A stretch of DNA of 7,290 nucleotides, from positions 1 to 7,290 of the forward strand of contig JAFAPL010000650.1 in NCBI GenBank assembly GCA_019247135.1, given 5' to 3'. The notes beneath the pieces are model-generated. The model was given only the letters and a program-made list of their open reading frames with translations, had not been told where the DNA came from and searched no databases. Positions 1 to 5,623 of this stretch are shown piece by piece. A program made the position numbers and the translations under genes. The stretch is from Chloroflexota bacterium. Its GTDB lineage: Bacteria > Chloroflexota > UBA6077 > CF-72. Each line of letters starts with the position of its first letter. The first letter of the stretch is position 1.

Positions 1-1987
1 GGAAGGCGTGCGAATCTTTGCCATTGCAGCTCCAGACGGTGCCGTCGAAGTTGGCCGTCATGTCCGCCGCGGCACCCAGCAATGGCACCGGCTGAAGCTG
101 GCTCTGGGCGAGCTGGTGGACGGTGTTGCCAGTGTCGCGCACCCAGACGTGGTCCTTGTCGCCGGCGCTGACCTGGCTCAGATTGCCACCACCCTGGGCC
201 ACCTGCTTCCAGCCATTGCCGGTCCATTGCTGGAGCTGGTTCGAGTTCTGGGATACCGCGAAGACACTGGCATCGGCGCCGGCGGCGACGGACGTTGCGC
301 TACCCGGCTGCTGGGTCCAGCGCGTGCCGTCGTGGCTGACGATGGCGCCAGCGGTGGTCGCGGCCCACAGGCCACCGCCGCGGCCGGTGGGCGCGTGCTT
401 GAGGACGGGGTTCCAGTTGGCCGGCCAGGGCGTGCCGACCGCGGAGAGATAGTAGACGCCGGGCTCGAGGCCCAGCTCGGGCGCCACGAGCTGCTCAGTC
501 GGCGACGCGACCACGGTGGGCGACGCCGGCGTGGCCCCGCCGAGCGCCGCCTGGGTGAGCATCACCCGCGGCCCTTTGAAGCAGAAGTTCCAGTTCTTCC
601 AAGACCCGCCGGCGACATGGAAGCCCGCGTCGAAACCGTCAGCTACCCAGTCGGCCGGCAGCGACTGGAAGGCCGCATGCTGTGTCAGCGGCGCTGGCGC
701 GGAGACCGATGGTGTCGATCCGGACAGGTTGAGGCTGACGAACTCGTGCCCGCGCAGCAGCAGCACGACCCCGCCGCCGACCGAGTAGGCGCCGTCGATC
801 ACTCCGTCGCCCCACCCACCGCTCTGGGGCCAGCCCGGGAGGCTGGCCAGCGCCGCGGCCGTAGGCACGGCGCCAGGCCCAGCTTCGGGCGTCCCGCTTG
901 GCGTAGCGCTCGGCTGTGGCGTTGGCGTGTCAGTTGGCGTCGCGCTCAGCTGCGGGGTCGGCGTGTCAGTTGACGTCGCGCTCGGCTGGGGCGTCGCCGT
1001 GCTGGTTGGCGTTGCGCTCGGCTGCGGCGTCGGCGTGGCGGTTGGCGTGCCAGACGTCGCGGTCCGGCTGGCCGAGGCGGTCGCCTCAGCCGTGGCCGTT
1101 TGCGTGGCCGTGGCATTCGCCTTAGCCGTACCTGTTGGGGTGGCCGTGGCCGTCTGGGCGGCGGCGCGCACCAGGCCGCCGAACACGAGCGCCTGCCGCG
1201 CCGCGTGCTGCGTCGGCGCAGGCGACGGGGTGCTGGTCGGCTGCCCTGCCGGCGGCGTCGGCGTGGCAGTCACCAGCGGGCTCGGCGTGCCCTCGGAACT
1301 CCCAGGCGTCATCACGGCAGTTGCAGCGGGGCTGGCCTCGTGCGTCGGTTCAGCGCCGCCCAGCGCCGTCGACCCGGGCACGGCCAGGTAGGTGCCGCCG
1401 CGGAACAGGTAGAGTTGGCCGTTGGCCCAGGCCGCCCCGTGCACACCCTGCTGGTAGCTCGCCGGCAGCGTGGGCCAGACGTGCGCAATGGGTTGCGGAA
1501 GCTGCGGGCCGTTGGCGATGTACACCTCGGCGCCCCGGAAGTACACGGCTGGACCAGCATCCTGAATCAAGGCAGCGGCGTCGACGCCATCCCCGAACAG
1601 CTCCCACTGATCGTGTGTGGGGTCGTACAGGTGTGGGGCACCTGCTGTGTCGATCGCCCACAGCGTGCCGTCCCAGCCGGACGCCAGATCGGTTGGCGGA
1701 CCGAACGTCAGCTTGGCGTTGATCGACGTGAAGCCGTTCTGGCTCGCCTGCTGGAAGACGCCGAGCGAGTTGCTCGAGGTGCTCTGCGCGAAGGCTGTCT
1801 CTGGGCCGGCGCCCAGCACGGCGGCGATGGCCTGCGCCACACTGCTGGGCTGCTGGCCCGAGTCAGTCCAGGCATCGGCGCCGCTGACAGCGACCAGCCC
1901 CGTACCCGCGGCGGCGCCGCCTACCAGCAACAGCATGCGGCGGCGTGTCAGTCGGGAACGGAAACCTGCGTGGTCGGGGTGCTGCAC
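1..1987 (-). CDS. Tat-exported hemopexin/tectonin repeat protein with Thr/Pro linker (C-terminus outside window)
   Basis: The minus frame is open from a GTG at 1987 to the left edge: 662 codons and no stop, so the C-terminus is missing. An in-frame TGA lies five codons upstream. GTG is preferred over the ATG at 1936 because only it includes the twin-arginine motif TRRRMLL (residues 14-20). A hydrophobic stretch and an ADA cleavage site (37-39) follow, so Tat export is likely. Residues 89-134 resemble a tectonin repeat (DGTLWAIDTAG). Residues 135-204 resemble hemopexin blades (VDAAAL, VYFRG, YLFRGGTYLAV). Residues 279-365 are a Thr/Pro/Ser/Ala linker. Residues 397-485 look hemopexin-like again (VIDGAY, LLLRGHEFVSLN). 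Residues 535-662 hold about four tectonin-like units (LWAATTAG, VSAGDKDHVWV, DGTVWSCNG). Binding to an extracellular ligand or surface is inferred from these propeller folds. No catalytic motif is seen. The reading frame and signal are well supported; the fold assignments are by eye. Confidence 0.82.
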   Translation of the reverse strand, partial: MQHPDHAGFRSRLTRRRMLLLVGGAAAGTGLVAVSGADAWTDSGQQPSSVAQAIAAVLGAGPETAFAQSTSSNSLGVFQQASQNGFTSINAKLTFGPPTDLASGWDGTLWAIDTAGAPHLYDPTHDQWELFGDGVDAAALIQDAGPAVYFRGAEVYIANGPQLPQPIAHVWPTLPASYQQGVHGAAWANGQLYLFRGGTYLAVPGSTALGGAEPTHEASPAATAVMTPGSSEGTPSPLVTATPTPPAGQPTSTPSPAPTQHAARQALVFGGLVRAAAQTATATPTGTAKANATATQTATAEATASASRTATSGTPTATPTPQPSATPTSTATPQPSATSTDTPTPQLSATPTDTPTPQPSATPSGTPEAGPGAVPTAAALASLPGWPQSGGWGDGVIDGAYSVGGGVVLLLRGHEFVSLNLSGSTPSVSAPAPLTQHAAFQSLPADWVADGFDAGFHVAGGSWKNWNFCFKGPRVMLTQAALGGATPASPTVVASPTEQLVAPELGLEPGVYYLSAVGTPWPANWNPVLKHAPTGRGGGLWAATTAGAIVSHDGTRWTQQPGSATSVAAGADASVFAVSQNSNQLQQWTGNGWKQVAQGGGNLSQVSAGDKDHVWVRDTGNTVHQLAQSQLQPVPLLGAAADMTANFDGTVWSCNGKDSHAF
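900..1043. repeat. Four tandem 36-bp repeats encoding a 12-residue Thr/Pro linker unit
   Basis: Four adjacent imperfect 36-bp units occupy 900-935, 936-971, 972-1007 and 1008-1043. On the minus strand each encodes 12 residues, for example TDTPTPQPSATP, TDTPTPQLSATP, TSTATPQPSATS and TATPTPQPSATP (residues 316-363). The unit is a multiple of three, so gain or loss of copies keeps the frame and only changes linker length. A less regular Thr/Ala-rich stretch continues the linker on the N-terminal side (about 1044-1153). The segment is probably a flexible, extended spacer between two propeller halves, possibly O-glycosylated. That role is inference. Confidence 0.9.
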
Positions 1988-1996
1988 GATGGTGGA

Positions 1997-2002
1997 CCCT
2001 TC
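1997..2002 (-). promoter_or_regulatory. Ribosome binding site of the secreted-protein gene
   Basis: On the minus strand GAAGGG lies 9 nt before the GTG at 1987, a plausible Shine-Dalgarno match that supports this unusual start over the internal ATG at 1936. Its upstream edge is formed by the last bases of the hexamer array, so changes in copy number happen right beside the ribosome site. I see no convincing -35/-10 pair upstream. Confidence 0.5.
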
Positions 2003-2038
2003 TCAGACTCAGACTCAGACTCAGACTCAGACTCAGAC
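2002..2038. repeat. Hexanucleotide tandem array (CAGACT), about six copies
   Basis: Five perfect CAGACT units (2004-2033) are flanked by partial copies, giving 37 nt of uninterrupted hexamer period. The array lies 15-51 nt upstream of the minus-strand GTG, in the 5' untranslated or core promoter region. In the gene's own frame the array reads Val-stop repeatedly on the minus strand (GTC TGA), so it is not part of that protein. Copy changes would move upstream promoter elements in 6-bp steps relative to the start codon. Other frames give Asp-Ser or Ser-Leu repeats in shadow ORFs, which I do not consider genes. Confidence 0.93.
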
Positions 2039-2181
2039 AGCGGTCGATGCGCCTCGCCGCCGTGCTGGGCGCCGGGTCGCAGCGAGCCTCCCGCTCAGCT
2101 TGACGCCGCAAGGCCCGAGATGCCACGCACACTGCTACGCGTTTGCTGCTTGTCTGCTGCTTCTCTGCCCCACCGCCCACG
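2039..2181. other. Non-coding spacer between hexamer array and ATPase remnant
   Basis: I see no credible gene, RNA or terminator here. It must hold the promoter of the minus-strand secreted-protein gene, but no clear -35/-10 pair can be picked out in this GC-rich stretch. The ATPase remnant's frame runs on into it to a stop at 2095, but similarity to the family ends near 2182. That makes 2182 a likely deletion or rearrangement junction. Confidence 0.4.
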
Positions 2182-2529
2182 ACGGTCGTACAGGTCGCGG
2201 AGTTCCTCCAGTCCGAGCATCTTGAGCCGGTCGGCCTCATCCACCAGGATCAACTCGGTCGCGTCCGCGAGATGGCTGGGATACTCGGTCGTCTCAGGGT
2301 CTGGCACGTGGGCCTGCCAGACGGCCAGGCTCAGGCCGTGGGTAAGGCGGCGCAGGTCGTGGCCCAACTGGCGCGGGGTGTTGTACACGGGCGGGGTGTA
2401 CACGACGCTTCGGCACGCCAGGCCCTCGGGCGGGAGCCCGCGGAAGGGCATCTCAACGTAGGACTCGATGAGATCCCATTGCGCGTACTGCCGCGCCGAG
2501 AGCGTCTTGGCCGGCCTCTGCGCCAGCAC
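2095..2529 (-). pseudogene. Remnant of TniB/TnsC/MuB-like AAA ATPase (transposition helper)
   Basis: The minus frame is open for 144 codons from a GTG at 2529. Residues 9-23 (KTLSARQYAQWD) match what follows the P-loop in TniB-like ATPases. Then come CRSVVYTPPVYNTPRQL (39-55) and a clear Walker B with downstream helix, LILVDEADRLKMLGLEELRDLYDR (93-116, split here only by description). This order is characteristic of transposon-encoded ATPases of the TniB/MuB type, which recruit the transposase to target DNA. The Walker A is broken: RPAKT stands where RPGVGKT is expected, consistent with a small in-frame loss. No family sequence precedes it apart from a short tail to about 2559, where an in-frame TGA lies at about 2585. 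After residue 116 similarity stops abruptly, so the sensor and C-terminal parts are absent. It is therefore almost certainly non-functional. No partner transposase (TniA/TnsB type) is in the window. Family assignment is from remembered motifs. Confidence 0.66.
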
Positions 2530-2603
2530 GCCCAGTACGACGGCGTCGGGTTTGAGCGCAGGCGCAAGCGCGGAGGCGAAATGTCAGTCGGGCACCCGAT
2601 TTT

Positions 2604-2842
2604 ATGAAGCTGGACGACCTCATCAGGACGATCGAGCAAACCCCATCTGCGACTTCTGCGGGACGGTACCCAAACTGGCGTTATCCTGCGCCGACTTCGA
2701 GATGCGCGAGATTGCCCCCTTGGGGCAGCAAGCACGACTTCGCCCGGTGTGAGGCGTGTGCCTGGCTCTCATCGAGCACGACAAGCGGCGTCACCTGGCA
2801 CTGCGGTACGCGGTGCAGCTTGTCAACAACCGCAGCGAGAAG
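2604..2842 (+). pseudogene. Frameshifted small zinc-ribbon (CxxC...CxxC) protein gene
   Basis: The ancestral protein can be read from ATG 2604 by alternating between two frames: MKLDDLIRTIEQT, then PICDFCGTVP, then NWRYP, then CADFEMREIAPLG, then SKHDFARCEACAW, then LIEHDKRRHLALRYAVQLVNN. The composite matches a widespread small bacterial family I remember with the pattern CDFC...YPCADF...C..C..LIE, of unknown function. Two CxxC knuckles probably bind zinc. The breaks fall in short runs: one C missing near 2642, one extra A at 2672-2674, one C missing near 2685, one extra G near 2721-2724, and a change near 2762-2768. About 80 residues would be intact otherwise. The last frame stays open to 3034, but without recognisable similarity. 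No single frame encodes the protein, so I call it a pseudogene; base-calling errors are the alternative. It diverges from the ATPase remnant with about 75 nt between them. Confidence 0.6.
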
Positions 2843-2935
2843 TCACCGCGGGCACCCACGGGGGACTGTTCGGACAGTGCCGGGACCCCGCGGCCAGCCG
2901 AACCTCCACTTCGACCGGCCACGGCCTGGACGCGC

Positions 2936-2964
2936 TTGACGCCACATCGTCAGCTGCATAGCAT
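2936..2964 (+). promoter_or_regulatory. Candidate sigma70-type promoter of the iclR-hyuB-hyuA operon
   Basis: TTGACG (2936-2941) and TAGCAT (2959-2964) are separated by exactly 17 nt. The -35 matches consensus at five of six positions and the -10 at four of six. Transcription would start near 2971, giving a leader of about 47 nt before the ATG at 3018, with the palindrome at 2993-3009 inside it. This is sequence-only evidence in a high-GC genome. Confidence 0.45.
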
Positions 2965-2992
2965 CGCGCCGTGCCACTGCAGCGACAACACT

Positions 2993-3009
2993 GTTGCCCA
3001 GTGGGCAAC
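2993..3009. promoter_or_regulatory. Perfect 17-nt palindrome, candidate IclR operator
   Basis: GTTGCCCAGTGGGCAAC has 8-nt arms that are exact reverse complements around a single central G. It lies between the candidate promoter and the iclR ATG, ending 8 nt before that codon. IclR-family regulators typically bind short palindromes near their own promoters as dimers or tetramers, so this is a natural autoregulatory site. In RNA the arms could also form a hairpin with an impractically small loop, so a DNA-binding role is likelier. Confidence 0.5.
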
Positions 3010-3017
3010 GATCGGCG

Positions 3018-3869
3018 ATGACATCGGCGGCTGATGGAGTCCCGCGTCGTGGTCGGCCGACGCACGCGGTGCGCCACGCCGCCGTCGTCCTCGGAACCTT
3101 CTCTGTCGCCGAGCCATTTCTCGGCGTCAACGAAATCGCACGCCGTGTTGGACTCAACCGCAGCACGGTGTCGCGCCTGCTGCAAACCTTGCAGGAACTA
3201 GGCTTCGTCGCCTGCCACGAGCCAACCGGCCGATATCGTCTCGGGCTGCGGATCGCCGAGTTGGCCGGAATTGCGCTGGCCGGACTGGATCTCCGCGACG
3301 TGGCCCAGGTGCACCTGCGCCGGTTGAATCTCATTACGCGTGAGACGATCAATCTGGCCGTCTGGGATACGGACGCGGCGGTGATCATCGATCACTGCCC
3401 CGGGTTGGAACCGATCAAAGCGCTTGGCTGGGTTGGTCGGCGCCATCCGGGCCACTGCACGTCCGTCGGTAAGGTGCTGCTCGCCTTCAGCGATGAGCCG
3501 GATCGACTTGCGCCGACAAGCGATGCGCTGCAGACGTACACATCGAGAACAGTCACCGATCCGGAGCGTCTGCAACTCGAACTCGAGGAAGTGCGCAGGA
3601 CGGGCCTCGGCGTCAACCGGGCCGAATTTCAGGACGGCTTGAATGCCCTGGCCGCGCCGGTGTGGAACCACGAGAGCAGAGTTCAGGCCGCCGTAGGCCT
3701 GGCCGGACCCGCCTATCGCCTCACCGATACGCAGATCGCCGAGCTCACCCCGCGCGTTCAGGAAACGGCGCTTGCGATCTCGCGCGAGCTAGGGGCGCCC
3801 AGCCACGTGGCGCCGTGGACGTCGGAGCGTCACGAGCCGATCCTCACTCCGGCCGTGATGGCGCCATGA
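3018..3869 (+). CDS. IclR-family transcriptional regulator
   Basis: The product has 283 residues from ATG 3018, the usual IclR-family length. The N-terminal winged helix-turn-helix spans about residues 15-75, with FLGVNEIARRVGLNRSTVSR (34-53) as the core and the wing around TGRYRLG (70-76). The C-terminal GAF-like effector domain carries the family signatures HCTSVGKVLLAF (146-157) and GLGVNRAEFQDGLNALAAPV (196-215). A TTG at 2994 would add eight residues, but it lies inside the palindrome. The ATG fits the candidate promoter better, though no good Shine-Dalgarno precedes either. The stop overlaps the hyuB start as ATGA, so the regulator is first in the operon and translationally coupled. By family precedent it binds the substrate or a metabolite of the downstream enzyme and represses or activates the operon and itself. 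The ligand cannot be read from sequence. Confidence 0.93.
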   Translation: MTSAADGVPRRGRPTHAVRHAAVVLGTFSVAEPFLGVNEIARRVGLNRSTVSRLLQTLQELGFVACHEPTGRYRLGLRIAELAGIALAGLDLRDVAQVHLRRLNLITRETINLAVWDTDAAVIIDHCPGLEPIKALGWVGRRHPGHCTSVGKVLLAFSDEPDRLAPTSDALQTYTSRTVTDPERLQLELEEVRRTGLGVNRAEFQDGLNALAAPVWNHESRVQAAVGLAGPAYRLTDTQIAELTPRVQETALAISRELGAPSHVAPWTSERHEPILTPAVMAP

Positions 3870-5623
3870 CAGCCGCGCCGCGCGCCAACTCGCCGAACGG
3901 GATGGCGGGGCTCGACCCCATTCGCTTCGAAGTCATGCGTAATGCGTTGGTCGCGGCGACCGAAGAAATGGCGGTGACGCTTCGCCGCAGTGCGTACTCG
4001 ACCAATGTCAAGACGCGCGCGGACTTTTCCTGCTCATTCTTCGACCCGGACCTGCGGGCAATTGCCCAGGCTTTCACCCAGCCCGTTCATCTGGGGTCGC
4101 TGGTCGAGCTGGTGCCGCGCGCCGTTCGCGCTTATGGAGCCGACCGCCTGCAGCCCGGCGACATGCTCGTCACCAACGACCCGTATGGTGGCGGAGTCCA
4201 TTTGAACGACATCACGGTCATTGCCCCAGTGCACAACGACGGCAAGGTCCTGGGTTACCTTGCGACACTGGCGCATCATGTGGACGTGGGCGGAGGCGCG
4301 CCCGCCAGCGTCGCCGCCTTCCGCGAGGTCTATCAGGAAGGCGTCATCATTCCGCCGGTGCGCCTGGTCGAAGGCGGCCGCATTGTCGACGACGTATTCC
4401 GCTTGATCCTGTCGCAGATCCGCTCCAAACGTGAGACGGCTGGTGACTTTCGCGCGCAGGTCGCAGCGAACACGACGGGCGCGCGCCGGCTGGTGGAACT
4501 CGCGCAGCGCTATGGAGCCGACACGCTGGCAACGTACATGGCTGCGCTCCTCGACTACACCCGCCAGCGGACCCGTGCTGAGATCGAGCGCTTGCCTCCG
4601 GGCACATTCACTGCTGAAGGCTCGCTGGACAACGACGGGTTCACCGACCGTCCTGTGCACCTGGTCGTGCGAGTGGTGATCGACGCAGACGGAGTCCTGT
4701 TCGACCTGGACGGATGCGACCCACAACGGCGTGCGCCTGTCAACTCGACGTACGCGCAGACCTACTCCGCGTGTGCGTATGCGCTCAAGGCCCTCCTCGA
4801 CCCGGACCTGCCTGTCAACGACGGCTTCTACGAGTTCGTTCGCCTGAACGCACCCGAGGGTACAGTTGTCAACGCACGACCGCCGGCGCCCGTCGTTGGA
4901 GGCTGGGAAACTCAGGTGCGCGTGAACGACCTGTTCTTCAAGGCGCTGGCCGTTACGTTGCCGCGGGTTGTGCCCGCCGGGACGAAGGCGATGCAATGCC
5001 ATGCGGGCTTCGGCGGCATCGATCCGAGAAGCGGCGAATATTACTGCTTCCTCGAAACCCTCGCCGGCGGCTATGGCGGGCGCGCCGAGCGTGATGGACC
5101 CGACGCTGTCCAGACGCACGGTCAGAATACTGAGAACGCACCCGTCGAAGAGACCGAAGCAAACTACCCCGTGCGCATCTTGCGCTACGAGCTCGTCCCG
5201 GACTCCGATGGTGCTGGACGACGGCGCGGTGGACTCGGCTTGCGGCGAGACTACGCGTTTCCTCACGCCCAGACGACGTTTACGGTTCTCGCGGATCGGG
5301 ATCATGAAGGCCCGTGGGGACTCTTCGGCGGACAGCCAGGTCGACGCGCGGAATATATCCTCAATCCGAATACGCCCAGCGAGCAGCGGCTCGGCTCGAA
5401 GGTGACGCTCGAGCTGCAACCCGGCGATGTGGTGAGCTACCGCACGTGCGGCGGCGGCGGGTACGGTCCAGCCCACGAACGAGAACCAGACCGCGTGTTG
5501 CGCGACGCACGCGAAGGCAAGATTTCAGTCGAACGTGCTCGCGATGCGTATGGAGTGGCCATCGACGCGCAGAGTTGGACCGTCGACACCTCTGAAACCG
5601 CCCGCTTGCGGAGCCGCAGATGA
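3866..5623 (+). CDS. hyuB: Hydantoinase B/oxoprolinase family subunit
   Basis: This is a complete protein of 585 residues, typical of HyuB. Signatures in order are DPIRFEVMRNAL (17-28), RRSAYSTNVKTRADFSC (40-56), TNDPYGGGVHLNDITV (103-118), HHVDVGG (138-144), NTENAPVEETEANYPVRI (421-438), and GGGGYG near the end (529-534), followed by the usual EGKISVERARDAYGV tail. HyuB pairs with HyuA for ATP-dependent opening of cyclic amides such as N-methylhydantoin or 5-oxoproline. Related pairs act as acetone or acetophenone carboxylases, so the substrate is not fixed by sequence. The enzyme should be cytoplasmic, as no signal peptide is seen. The start at 3866 gives an ATGA overlap with iclR. The frame stays open upstream to 3662 inside iclR, but that is a shadow. 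MAGLDPIRFE at 3902 is a weaker alternative start. Confidence 0.94.
   Translation: MTAAPRANSPNGMAGLDPIRFEVMRNALVAATEEMAVTLRRSAYSTNVKTRADFSCSFFDPDLRAIAQAFTQPVHLGSLVELVPRAVRAYGADRLQPGDMLVTNDPYGGGVHLNDITVIAPVHNDGKVLGYLATLAHHVDVGGGAPASVAAFREVYQEGVIIPPVRLVEGGRIVDDVFRLILSQIRSKRETAGDFRAQVAANTTGARRLVELAQRYGADTLATYMAALLDYTRQRTRAEIERLPPGTFTAEGSLDNDGFTDRPVHLVVRVVIDADGVLFDLDGCDPQRRAPVNSTYAQTYSACAYALKALLDPDLPVNDGFYEFVRLNAPEGTVVNARPPAPVVGGWETQVRVNDLFFKALAVTLPRVVPAGTKAMQCHAGFGGIDPRSGEYYCFLETLAGGYGGRAERDGPDAVQTHGQNTENAPVEETEANYPVRILRYELVPDSDGAGRRRGGLGLRRDYAFPHAQTTFTVLADRDHEGPWGLFGGQPGRRAEYILNPNTPSEQRLGSKVTLELQPGDVVSYRTCGGGGYGPAHEREPDRVLRDAREGKISVERARDAYGVAIDAQSWTVDTSETARLRSRR
5610..5613 (+). promoter_or_regulatory. 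Ribosome binding site of hyuA
   Basis: GGAG lies 6 nt before the ATG at 5620, inside the last codons of hyuB. Together with the ATGA overlap it fixes the hyuA start and suggests both coupled and direct ribosome entry. hyuB itself has no comparable site and probably relies on coupling to iclR. Confidence 0.6.

Noticed and set aside
1100..2461. Plus-strand open frame of 453 codons, and a further one at 8-973
   Set aside because: Both are antisense to the secreted-protein gene (and the first also to the ATPase remnant). They are Arg/Gly/Ala-rich without any motif, as expected for shadows in GC-rich DNA.
1946..2592. Direct repeat TGTCAGTCGGG at 1946-1956 and 2582-2592, considered as transposon ends
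   Set aside because: An 11-nt repeat is expected several times by chance in a window this size. The copies are in the same orientation, and the first lies in the signal-peptide coding region. TGTCA resembles some transposon tips, but no inverted partner or target duplication was found.
2143..2607. Plus-strand frame of 154 codons over the ATPase remnant
   Set aside because: It is the complement of the recognisable TniB-like frame and has no motif of its own.
2865..2878. Inverted repeat ACTGTTCGGACAGT as a terminator or operator
   Set aside because: The arms are only 5 nt, there is no T tract after it, and it lies in degenerate sequence with no gene end nearby. Chance is sufficient.
3662..3865. 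68-codon N-terminal extension of hyuB
   Set aside because: It lies wholly inside iclR, is Arg-rich and unlike the family. The ATG at 3866 gives normal length and an ATGA overlap.
4062..4068. TTGCCCA half-site inside hyuB matching the palindrome arm
   Set aside because: A single 7-mer within coding sequence without its inverted partner is uninformative.
4034..5476. Minus-strand open frame of 480 codons opposite hyuB
   Set aside because: hyuB on the other strand has unmistakable family motifs throughout. The antisense product shows none and is best explained by codon bias.
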